Shown piece by piece: positions 1 to 7,214 of a DNA stretch of 13,342 bases. The stretch is taken from the NCBI GenBank assembly GCA_903938955.1, contig CAJAFJ010000683.1, positions 1 through 13,342 of the forward strand, read 5' to 3'. How positions within the stretch are numbered: the stretch's first letter is position 1; every line of letters begins with the position of its first letter. The position numbers and the translations under genes are program-made. This DNA is from an uncultured beta proteobacterium (lineage in GTDB: Bacteria > Pseudomonadota > Gammaproteobacteria > Burkholderiales > Burkholderiaceae). The notes beneath the pieces are model-generated. The model did not search any database. It was not told the origin of the DNA and saw only the letters and a list, made by a program, of their open reading frames with translations.

Positions 1-2308
1 AGACTGCCAGTTTTTTGGATAGACGACAACGCGCCAATAAAGTACTGATGCGCCTGAAATCCCCTCTATCCGAGAGCTCAATGACCAGATGAGAAAAGGC
101 TTCATATTCGGAATATTTTTCAGCCAGACTCTGCGCCCAGTCAGTCAGATCTGAGACTGCGCCCAGCTTGGTGAGTAGTTCAGCCTCATCCAGGAGCGCC
201 ATAGTGGGGCATGCAGCACCCGCCGGCAAATCATAGCCATCGGAGACGGTAGGCACGGACATGATTCTTGGCACGGCATCCAGCCGCACGCTTTGAATAT
301 CAGTATTCACAGGAATAAATACCCGCATCGTCGTGCCAAGGCCAATCGTGCTCATAACCTGTATCCGGCCACCCATGCGGTCAACCCAGTGACGCACGAT
401 TGCAAGCCCCAGGCCAAGGCCCTGAAAATTCTCTGTTGAATGTGACCGGTGAAAGGGATCAAAGATTCGCGGCAAATCTTGGGGTGGTATCCCAGGACCC
501 GTGTCCCTAATCTCAAAAACCAACTCTGTCAGCAACACAGCTGACTCTGAAGATCTGCTGTTCAACTCAACCTGGAAATCAATATGCCCACCACGGGTAA
601 ATTTAGTCGCATTGCCAATCAAGTTGTCCAACACTTGGCGTAAACGCGTGACATCGATGTCCACCCGCTCTGGAAGATGACCGACCACCAAGAATGTAAA
701 GCTGTTCCCATTTTGCTGAGCCATCGCAGCGGCATCAGCAGATATATCATCCAAAAATACAAGGGGCTCGATAGTCTGCAGGCTCAATTCGTGCATGACC
801 TCGCCTCCGGGCGCACAATCGACCAAATCATCAATCAGGCTTGCAAGATGCAAAGCACTGCGTTTGATGATGCCGGCATATTCAGCCTGCTTGCCGTCAC
901 CGCGTATCACAAGCTCAGCATGAGAGATGATCTCTTCCACGGGTATGCTCAGATCGCGATTGACCCGAGATAACAAGTCGCTGTTAACCCGCTCGTCCTC
1001 ATTGGCTGAAAGAACCGCTTCTTGCAAGGCCTGGGTGCGATTTCGCACGGCTTCCTCAAGGCGCACCTGCTCGCCCTCATTGACTTGCAACAGCACAGCC
1101 TGGGCGCATCGGACGGCGTGGCTGGTCGTCAACGCTTTACGCACCGTACACAAGAGCAAGACAGACACAAAGCTCAAACTTGAAAGCGCTGTCAGGCTTT
1201 CTCGGTGGATCCACTCGAGGAGTGGAAAACCGATCAGTTCGAGAAGACGAAGCAGCGCCGTAAAACAAAGTCCAAGAGTTGCAAAAAAATATATCTCCGC
1301 ATTGGGTTTTCGGTACTGCCAAGCAATCAACGCAGACAGCGGCAACATGATGTACATGACGACCATGAGCGTAAGACTCAAATTAATCGCATACTGAAAG
1401 CTGCCAAAGGCAGATACACCGACCATACCGACACACGCGAGTAATACGCTCACGAAGAGTCTGGACCAGTACTTCATGCTGCGCAAGTCTAGAAAATTCA
1501 GCGTGAAAACAAGGCAGAAAATTGACGTCAGGTTAATCACGACCAGTGGGGCACGCAGCGGAACCTCACCACCAGCAGGAAAAATGTATTGGTACAAGTA
1601 ACCCTCAAAAGCCAGCTGGAACAACAGTACCAGCCCCATCCACCCACTGAGTAATAGCTGAATCCGATCCAGGCGGACCAGACCATGCAATAGCATGAGT
1701 AGGGCAACGGTTAAAAGGGTGCTCATCAGTATGGCTTGACGCAATGTTTTAGCAGCCTCTTGTTCTCGAAACGCTAACGGGTCCCATAATGCGAGATCCA
1801 TATTCAGACGAGTTCTACTTTCCACGCGGAGTAGCAAAATTACCTCATCACCCGGCTTTAGTACCACGGGGAAAATGGACAACACACTTGGAATGGGCCT
1901 GATGTCAAACGATCGACCCACACCACTTTGACCTGACTGCTGTAACTGGTGATCACGGCTGGAAAATTGATAAAAATCGACAAACTCCAGCCTCGGAGAA
2001 CCAAGAACCAACCATCGCGATAATGATTTTGACCCGGTGTTGCAAACCTTTAAACGTAGCCAGATTGCAGCCTTGGTGGCACCCTGACGCATTTGGGGTG
2101 AATTTGCAATATGCCATCCTGCTTGATCTAGAACCGCAGCTTGCGTCTGAATAGCGTCCACATCTTCCAACATCTCGACATGATCCGTCAAATCTGCGCG
2201 CTCACCGAACGAATCCAAGTTGATGCATTGAGCGTGCGCAGCACCGCTAGCTAGCCAGACTAGGCAAGCCATCAAGTAAAAAACGTAGCGACACAAGCGA
2301 CAACTCAT
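1..2308 (-). CDS. 7TMR-DISM sensor kinase paralogue lacking the phosphoacceptor His (partial, runs off left edge)
   Basis: An open frame of 769 codons starts at ATG 2308 on the minus strand and reaches base 1 without a stop, so the C-terminus is missing. The order is a signal peptide (about residues 1-26, ending AAHA), a periplasmic 7TMR-DISMED2-like domain (about 50-180, with AIWLRLKVCN and WLVLGSPRLE) and seven or so membrane segments (about 190-390). Then come a helical linker (about 395-440), a HisKA-like helix pair and a HATPase domain. The ATP-binding boxes look intact: N box around N566, DTGPGIP at 602-608, FDPF at 616-619 and GLGLGLA at 630-636. The H-box reads RVNRDLSIP, with Arg451 (codon CGC) exactly where the neighbouring kinase has His451. 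Instead of a receiver domain there is a short helical tail (about 701-769). The start overlaps the upstream kinase stop by one base (TGATG), so translation is probably coupled. It is likely an inner-membrane protein that modulates its partner rather than autophosphorylating at this site. Confidence 0.9.
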   Translation of the reverse strand, partial: MSCRLCRYVFYLMACLVWLASGAAHAQCINLDSFGERADLTDHVEMLEDVDAIQTQAAVLDQAGWHIANSPQMRQGATKAAIWLRLKVCNTGSKSLSRWLVLGSPRLEFVDFYQFSSRDHQLQQSGQSGVGRSFDIRPIPSVLSIFPVVLKPGDEVILLLRVESRTRLNMDLALWDPLAFREQEAAKTLRQAILMSTLLTVALLMLLHGLVRLDRIQLLLSGWMGLVLLFQLAFEGYLYQYIFPAGGEVPLRAPLVVINLTSIFCLVFTLNFLDLRSMKYWSRLFVSVLLACVGMVGVSAFGSFQYAINLSLTLMVVMYIMLPLSALIAWQYRKPNAEIYFFATLGLCFTALLRLLELIGFPLLEWIHRESLTALSSLSFVSVLLLCTVRKALTTSHAVRCAQAVLLQVNEGEQVRLEEAVRNRTQALQEAVLSANEDERVNSDLLSRVNRDLSIPVEEIISHAELVIRGDGKQAEYAGIIKRSALHLASLIDDLVDCAPGGEVMHELSLQTIEPLVFLDDISADAAAMAQQNGNSFTFLVVGHLPERVDIDVTRLRQVLDNLIGNATKFTRGGHIDFQVELNSRSSESAVLLTELVFEIRDTGPGIPPQDLPRIFDPFHRSHSTENFQGLGLGLAIVRHWVDRMGGRIQVMSTIGLGTTMRVFIPVNTDIQSVRLDAVPRIMSVPTVSDGYDLPAGAACPTMALLDEAELLTKLGAVSDLTDWAQSLAEKYSEYEAFSHLVIELSDRGDFRRISTLLARCRLSKKLAV

Positions 2309-4779
2309 CACTTAGATTTAGATATGTGCTCTGAGACGATGTTCAGTCCCAGTAAGAGCCCAATGTTGCGCCGAAGCGCTGCAAGGCTGATAGGCTTTGG
2401 CATGACAGCTGAAAATTCATACTCTTTGCCTGTCACGCACTCAACAGTAGCTGTCATGAGCACTACAGGAACTTCAGGCCATCGGGTCCGCGCTGCCTTC
2501 AGCACGGCCCAGCCATTGCTTTGCGGCATATTAAGATCGGTCAGAATCAGGTCCGGCTTCTTTATTTCGTCATCAGCCATTAGGTTCATGACATCCATTC
2601 CGTCAGCCAAGGAAACAACAGAGAACCCCTGGTTTACCAGATCGATGCAGAGCATGTCCCGGATGTCGCTGCTGTCATCGATAACCCAAACGGTTTGCCC
2701 GCTTCCGAGTAAAACAGGTAACGATATTTCCTTAAATGACAGATGCCGCACTCCAATGGAATCCTCGCGGCCAACACTGATCGGTAAGACTACTTGCATC
2801 GCCGTCCCCTGTCCCACAATGCTGGAGACGCTGACACCCCCACCCATGCGCCGAACCCATCGGTGAACGACAGCCAGGCCCAAACCCATGCCGTCGGGGG
2901 TTTCACTCATGCTCAAGCGCTGAAAAGGGTGAAAAATAGACGACAACTTCTCTTCGGGTATGCCAGGTCCGGTATCACGAACTGTAAATACCACTTTCAG
3001 CGGCGTCTCAGTCCGCCCCTCACCTTGCTCCACAATTTCCACCTGCAATTCGATATGCCCCTGGAAGGTGAAATTGGCGGCGTTCGTTAACAGATTCTTC
3101 AGCACCTGGCGTAGTCGCTTGGCATCAACCTCAATCACAGGCGGCAAGTGACCACTGACCTGAAAGTCAAATGTGTTGTTGTTTTTGTGCGCAAGTCGCG
3201 CAGCGTGGGCAACTATGTTTTGCAAGAAGTCGTTGCTGTATATGGACTGAAGCCGCAATGCATCTGGTTGAATACCACCGCGCGCGTAGTCGATTAATCC
3301 ATTGATAAGCACCATAAGCTGCTTAGAACTTCGCTCAATGCTGCGTGCATGTATAGCTGATCCGCTTGGTAAGCCAGATATGATTTGAGCGTAGCCCATG
3401 ATCGCGGTCAGGGGTGCACGCAGGTCATGACCAACTCGGGTCAATAATTCATTTTTAGTACGACTGGCCTTGTCAGCATCGGCGGCAGCCTGTTGCAAGA
3501 CTTGGCTGCGTAAATGCACAGCCATTTCAAGGCGAAGCTGTTCCTGTCGACCTGCCGCCAAGAGAGCCGCTTGCGTCGACTGCAAAGCATTACTCTGCTC
3601 CACAGACTGACGAACCACGCCTAGCAGCAGTGCGGAGACCAAGCTCAGCCGGTAAATCTCCGTCGCAAACATCGCCGAAAGACCAGACCATGAACTGCCC
3701 CCCATAAATATTGCCGTGCGCAGAAAACCGAAGGCACATGTCAACATAATGGCAGACGTGAACGCCCTGACAGATGAAGATTGAGTTCGCCACGCCGGAA
3801 TCACAGACAGCGGCCAGATCACAAAAGTGCAAGTTAGTAGCAACATAGACCAGCCAATCGACCAGCGCAATTCACCAAATGCAGTTGACAGAGAAAATCC
3901 CGCAAAAACAAGCATCGTGGCCAGATAGACCAGGCACCAAAAGCGATGTATGTACTTCTCACGAAAAAAGTAGATAAAAATTAACATGGCTAAATTCGCC
4001 AGCAACGCCAGCAAGTGGGGTAAACGCGCCATGAAATCGCCTCCGCCGGGCATCAGGTAGCGACGCAAGTGTCCTTGAAAAGCAAAATCGTACGCCGCAC
4101 CCAACAATAACCAGACAGCCAAAAAAAAAGTTAGCTGGTCGCGCCGCACCAGAGAGATCACCAACAAGAAGATCGCCACCGTGGCGACGCCAGCAAGGGG
4201 CACCAGCTGCACCATGTTCAACCGCCCCTCGTACTCCCGGTAGGCTAGCGGATCCCACAGTTCAGGCGCCATGATGAGAACCGTCCGGCCCTGCGCGCGC
4301 AGCACCAGCAAAGCTTCTTCACCAGGGGCCAGGATCACTGAAAAGATAGCTTCATTTCCATGAACAACAGGATCGACCCGGCGATGCGCAACGCCGGCTA
4401 ACAGTGGCGCCCTCACCATGGCACCAGTGGCGTTCAATCTAAAATAGGTCACATGCTCCAAACGCGGATTACCTAACACAAGCCAACGCGTCACTTCATC
4501 TCGGCTATGGTTAACCACCCGCAAACGCATCCAGAGTGCAGCGTCGGTGCTGCCTTTGTTCAACAGCCAGGGCTGGGCTTGCAGCCAGCCTGTATGCGCC
4601 AAAACTTCGGCAAGTGTTAAAGAGGCCGCTGGATCGTCCAGCACGGCCAATTGGTCGACAAGATTGATCTTGTTGATTTTCACACCCAGATCCAGCGTCT
4701 GTCCTTGCGCCAAACAGCAACACGACCACAGCGACAGAAAGACCACACCCACAAGCCAGCGCACTAGGCCTGACCTCAT
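2308..4779 (-). CDS. 7TMR-DISM hybrid sensor histidine kinase
   Basis: This 823-residue inner-membrane hybrid kinase has an N-terminal signal segment (about 1-27), a 7TMR-DISMED2-like periplasmic domain (about 50-180; ALWMRLRVVN, WLVLGNPRLE) and a seven-helix 7TMR-DISM region (about 190-390). A coiled linker (390-440) leads to HisKA with phosphoacceptor His451 in GHDLRAP. The HATPase core follows, with an N box at N562-N566, DTGPGIP at 602-608, FHPF at 616-619 and GMGLGLA at 630-636. The C-terminal receiver has acidic D701-D702, phosphoacceptor D748 (LILTDLNMP), T776 and K795 (PKP). All catalytic residues appear present. Kinases of this architecture include RetS and LadS, which govern attachment and virulence in Pseudomonas. 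The start ATG overlaps the stop of the upstream response regulator (ATGA, 4 nt), so the two are probably cotranslated and cognate. A GAGG at 4793-4796 lies rather far upstream as a possible ribosome site. The ligand is unknown. The gene is visibly less GC-rich than the secretion genes. Confidence 0.93.
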   Translation of the reverse strand: MRSGLVRWLVGVVFLSLWSCCCLAQGQTLDLGVKINKINLVDQLAVLDDPAASLTLAEVLAHTGWLQAQPWLLNKGSTDAALWMRLRVVNHSRDEVTRWLVLGNPRLEHVTYFRLNATGAMVRAPLLAGVAHRRVDPVVHGNEAIFSVILAPGEEALLVLRAQGRTVLIMAPELWDPLAYREYEGRLNMVQLVPLAGVATVAIFLLVISLVRRDQLTFFLAVWLLLGAAYDFAFQGHLRRYLMPGGGDFMARLPHLLALLANLAMLIFIYFFREKYIHRFWCLVYLATMLVFAGFSLSTAFGELRWSIGWSMLLLTCTFVIWPLSVIPAWRTQSSSVRAFTSAIMLTCAFGFLRTAIFMGGSSWSGLSAMFATEIYRLSLVSALLLGVVRQSVEQSNALQSTQAALLAAGRQEQLRLEMAVHLRSQVLQQAAADADKASRTKNELLTRVGHDLRAPLTAIMGYAQIISGLPSGSAIHARSIERSSKQLMVLINGLIDYARGGIQPDALRLQSIYSNDFLQNIVAHAARLAHKNNNTFDFQVSGHLPPVIEVDAKRLRQVLKNLLTNAANFTFQGHIELQVEIVEQGEGRTETPLKVVFTVRDTGPGIPEEKLSSIFHPFQRLSMSETPDGMGLGLAVVHRWVRRMGGGVSVSSIVGQGTAMQVVLPISVGREDSIGVRHLSFKEISLPVLLGSGQTVWVIDDSSDIRDMLCIDLVNQGFSVVSLADGMDVMNLMADDEIKKPDLILTDLNMPQSNGWAVLKAARTRWPEVPVVLMTATVECVTGKEYEFSAVMPKPISLAALRRNIGLLLGLNIVSEHISKSK

Positions 4780-5591
4780 TTCTGGGTTGCAACCTCGTCT
4801 AGCTGCTCAGGCACCTGCACCTCAGGCGACTTCCGATAGTCGCGTGGCGACAAACCGAAACGCGTTCGAAAGGCGGTTGCAAAATTAGCCTGATTCTCAT
4901 AGCCAAGATCGTTGGCAATCACTTGAATGGCCAAGCCTGTGTCCTGCAGCATCTTCCTGGCTTGCGCCATTCGGGCCTCACGCAAGTAGTCGAACACTGT
5001 CGTGCCTGTGCAACTGCGAAATGCATCGTTAAGTCGTCGTGTATTCGTCCCCACGGCGTGTGCCAGAGTAGCGAGTTCAGGCGTATGCGCCAGATCGTCG
5101 TGCAATAAACGATGCGTCGCCCTAAACACCATCTGATCGAAATTCGATACCTGCTCAGGCAATTCTCCAGTCTCCAGCGGGGGTGCCTCAGTCTGACGAG
5201 GAACTCGCAAGTGGATACCGACACGCAAGCGAACCTCATCGAAATTAAACGGCTTTCCGATGTAATCAATAGCCCCCTCCAAAAGGCCTTGCACGCGATC
5301 CTCGACCTGATCGGCAGCCGTCAGAAAAATCAGCGGAATGCCGGCCGTCCGTGGATTAGCCTTCAGCAACCTGCAAGCAGCGATCCCACCACAGACCGGC
5401 ATTCTGACGTCCATCAGGATGAGATCCGGCAGTAGCACATTGGCCTTTTCAGCACCATCCATACCATCTTCCGCAATGTAGACGCGATAGCCATTGATGC
5501 GCAGGCAGTCGCTCAACAGCCGGCGGTCATCAGCGTTGTCGTCGACGACAAGGACACGAAGACCGCGGGCATTGAATAGTTCAGGTTTCAT
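4776..5591 (-). CDS. Response regulator: receiver plus AraC-type DNA-binding domain
   Basis: This 271-residue cytoplasmic transcription regulator has a CheY-like receiver (about 10-128) with acidic D17-D18, phosphoacceptor D61 (LILMDVRMP), T91 and K113 (GKPF), so it should accept phosphate. After a linker comes an AraC/XylS-type DNA-binding domain (about 155-254) with two helix-turn-helix units. The second carries the family's typical IANDLGYENQANFATAF and FGLSPRDYR stretches. It is the first gene of the minus-strand operon and overlaps the following hybrid kinase by 4 nt, which makes that kinase its likely phosphodonor. It is divergent to the type I secretion operon, the usual placement for a local regulator. 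The shared upstream region holds paired TTNAAANTGATA elements that are candidate binding sites; this link is inference. No clear ribosome site lies just upstream of ATG 5591; the start was chosen because it gives a receiver of normal length. Confidence 0.95.
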   Translation of the reverse strand: MKPELFNARGLRVLVVDDNADDRRLLSDCLRINGYRVYIAEDGMDGAEKANVLLPDLILMDVRMPVCGGIAACRLLKANPRTAGIPLIFLTAADQVEDRVQGLLEGAIDYIGKPFNFDEVRLRVGIHLRVPRQTEAPPLETGELPEQVSNFDQMVFRATHRLLHDDLAHTPELATLAHAVGTNTRRLNDAFRSCTGTTVFDYLREARMAQARKMLQDTGLAIQVIANDLGYENQANFATAFRTRFGLSPRDYRKSPEVQVPEQLDEVATQK

Positions 5592-5606
5592 AAAAGAATT
5601 ATGTTC

Positions 5607-5651
5607 TTCAAAGTGATAAAAATAACATTTATCGGTTTGAAATTGATACTA
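5607..5651 (+). repeat. Regulatory repeat block A (paired TTNAAANTGATA elements, with dyad)
   Basis: The block holds TTCAAAGTGATA (5607-5618) and TTGAAATTGATA (5637-5648) in the same orientation, with their TGATA cores 30 bp apart. It also contains a long imperfect dyad: TTCAAAGTGATAAA (5607-5620) against TTTATCGGTTTGAA (5628-5641), 12 of 14 positions matching across a 7-bp spacer. It ends 16 bp from the response-regulator start codon on its left side, so a bound protein could block or drive that gene's promoter. A role as a binding site for the AraC-type regulator is inference. Confidence 0.6.
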
Positions 5652-5773
5652 GAACGTCGACCATCATGGCTCGATCTAGTGCATGGATGCATTCACAGAG
5701 CCTAAAAGGAGCAGCAACGTCACTACAGAGGTCTTTTAATTACCATAAACCTGACGTCTGACTTGTATAAAGC

Positions 5774-5819
5774 TACAAAATGATACAAAAAATGACATTA
5801 TTAGTTTGAACTGATACTA
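5774..5819 (+). repeat. Regulatory repeat block B (paired TTNAAANTGATA elements)
   Basis: This is a second version of block A, 167-168 bp to its right. It holds TACAAAATGATA (5774-5785) and TTTGAACTGATA (5805-5816), with TGATA cores 31 bp apart. The interval between them resembles block A (ACATT followed by GTTTGAA). The dyad seen in A is weaker here, about 9 of 13 positions. The right end of the block touches a candidate -35 hexamer at 5820, the placement expected for an AraC-family activator contacting RNA polymerase. The binding role is inference. Confidence 0.6.
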
Positions 5820-5847
5820 TTGTCAAATAATTGAAATTTGCCATATT
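5820..5847 (+). promoter_or_regulatory. Candidate sigma70 promoter for the secretion operon
   Basis: TTGTCA (5820-5825) and CATATT (5842-5847) are separated by 16 bp and match the sigma70 consensus at 5 of 6 and 4 of 6 positions. Transcription would start near 5855, about 100 nt before the tolC-like start. The -35 directly abuts repeat block B, consistent with activator dependence. This is motif-level evidence only. Confidence 0.45.
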
Positions 5848-5953
5848 CGTAACAACTCATGTCACCTAGACCTAAACAAACCTCGCAAAGCGACCATCCA
5901 CGCACACCAGACTCGATGCGCCGAACCTTGCCTGCGTTGTGGATCCATTGCCT

Positions 5954-7204
5954 ATGAAACACCGCTCAAAAACACCTGACAGCCCCCTCTACTACGGCAA
6001 GGTGGGACTGAGCCTTTTACTTATTGCAGCGCCAGCTTGGTCAGCCACGCTCAATCTTGAAGAAGCACTGCGGTTGGCCGTCAACCAGCACCCCGTGATT
6101 GAGCAGCGACGCAGTCTGCAAGATGCCGCAAATGGAGCGCTAGAGACTGCCGAGCGCGGCCGCTGGCCATCGCTTAGCGGTCAAACCGGAAAGGATTACT
6201 ACGGCAAGACAACCTTGACATTGCGCGCAGAGCAGGTCCTCTGGACCGGTGGCCGCCTCACTGCGCAAATCGACATGGCCAATGCCGGCGTGCGAAGCGC
6301 AGCAGCCGCACTCCAGGAGTCACAGCAAGACATCCTGGTGCGCACCGCAAATGCCTACACAGAATTGGGCCGGCTCGAATCCCGGGTCACTGCGGCGCGT
6401 GCCAACGTGACCGAGCACGACCGCCTGCGCAGCATGATTTTTAACCGGATCGAAAACCAAATCACCCCAAACAGTGACGGCATCCTCGCCTCAGCCCGAC
6501 TGGCACAAGCCAACGCCGAACTGGCACAAATCCAGGTCCAGGCGACGCGCGCAAAAACCACGTTGGGCCAATTGACAGGTCAGTCCGTCACCACCATAAC
6601 CACACCGTCCGTGCCCGTGATGCGTGTGGCACAGCTCGACAGCGCCGTAGATGCCGCCATCGTTTTCTCGCCAACACTACGACGACTGGACGCACAAACA
6701 GAATCAGCCGACGCAGAAATTAACGTACGGCGTGGCCAGGCGCTGCCTCAAGTCATGCTGCGCCACGAAAACACCCAGGGCGGCCAACAGCCCAGCAACT
6801 CGACCTATGTGGCGCTTGAATACCAGACCGGCGCTGGACTGAGCAGCCTCATGCTGGTCAAGGAGGCAGAGGCCAGATACCGGGCCGCCCTTGCCGAGAA
6901 AGACGCTGCACGGCGCAACGTAATCGAAGCCGTCAGCGCCGACTGGGCCGACCTGCAATCGCTCAACGCGCAAATCGGTGATCTGCAAGCCCAAGTGCAG
7001 GCGCAAGCGCAGGTCCAGGAATCCTATGTTCGGCAATATGTCATAGGCCGTAAAAACTGGATTGAACTACTCAACGCACAACGCGAGCTCGCACAAGCGC
7101 GTTATGGCCTGGCCGACGCCGAATGGAGCGTGCTGCGCAGCCATCTACGGCTCCAGTTAGCCACTGGTGAACTCAGTGCCACGACGCTAAAAGCCCACTC
7201 CTAA
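5954..7204 (+). CDS. TolC-family outer-membrane channel of a type I secretion system
   Basis: This 416-residue outer-membrane efflux protein should form the trimeric channel that completes the type I exporter encoded directly downstream. From ATG 5954 there is a Sec signal peptide (about residues 1-31) with a basic n-region, a hydrophobic stretch (VGLSLLLIAAPAW) and a likely cut after AWSA. The mature protein opens with LNLEEALRLAVNQHP, typical of the family. Two outer-membrane efflux repeats follow (about 35-200 and 210-405) with long Ala/Gln/Glu-rich helices such as LQAQVQAQAQVQESY. It is at the short end for the family. The frame can be extended to GTG 5939, but ATG 5954 gives a normal signal peptide and is preferred. 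Neither start has a good ribosome site. A 13-codon frame at 5916-5957 overlaps this ATG by four bases. The ABC gene starts 10 nt after the stop, so the two form an operon. Confidence 0.9.
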   Translation: MKHRSKTPDSPLYYGKVGLSLLLIAAPAWSATLNLEEALRLAVNQHPVIEQRRSLQDAANGALETAERGRWPSLSGQTGKDYYGKTTLTLRAEQVLWTGGRLTAQIDMANAGVRSAAAALQESQQDILVRTANAYTELGRLESRVTAARANVTEHDRLRSMIFNRIENQITPNSDGILASARLAQANAELAQIQVQATRAKTTLGQLTGQSVTTITTPSVPVMRVAQLDSAVDAAIVFSPTLRRLDAQTESADAEINVRRGQALPQVMLRHENTQGGQQPSNSTYVALEYQTGAGLSSLMLVKEAEARYRAALAEKDAARRNVIEAVSADWADLQSLNAQIGDLQAQVQAQAQVQESYVRQYVIGRKNWIELLNAQRELAQARYGLADAEWSVLRSHLRLQLATGELSATTLKAHS

Positions 7205-7214
7205 CGCCCACGCC

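Larger units (their letters stand above)
5592..5953. promoter_or_regulatory. Divergent control region between regulator operon and secretion operon
   Basis: This 362-bp stretch without a convincing gene separates two divergent operons and is much more AT-rich than the genes to its right. It holds two similar blocks (5607-5651 and 5774-5819), each with two TTNAAANTGATA elements in the same orientation. Just right of the second block is a candidate sigma70 promoter reading toward the tolC-like gene. A smaller inverted repeat, TTGTA/TACAA, lies at 5763-5767 and 5774-5778. A 31-codon open frame at 5666-5761 has no ribosome site and looks like chance. Confidence 0.7.

Noticed and set aside
677..1444. 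Plus-strand open frames across the left kinase gene
   Set aside because: They lie opposite the continuous 769-codon minus-strand kinase frame, which has clear domain motifs. Their translations show no family features.
5666..5761. 31-codon open frame between the two repeat blocks
   Set aside because: It has no ribosome site, no recognisable composition or signal, and its length is expected by chance.
5939..5953. GTG start adding five residues to the tolC-like protein
   Set aside because: There is no ribosome site for it, and ATG 5954 already gives a proper signal peptide.
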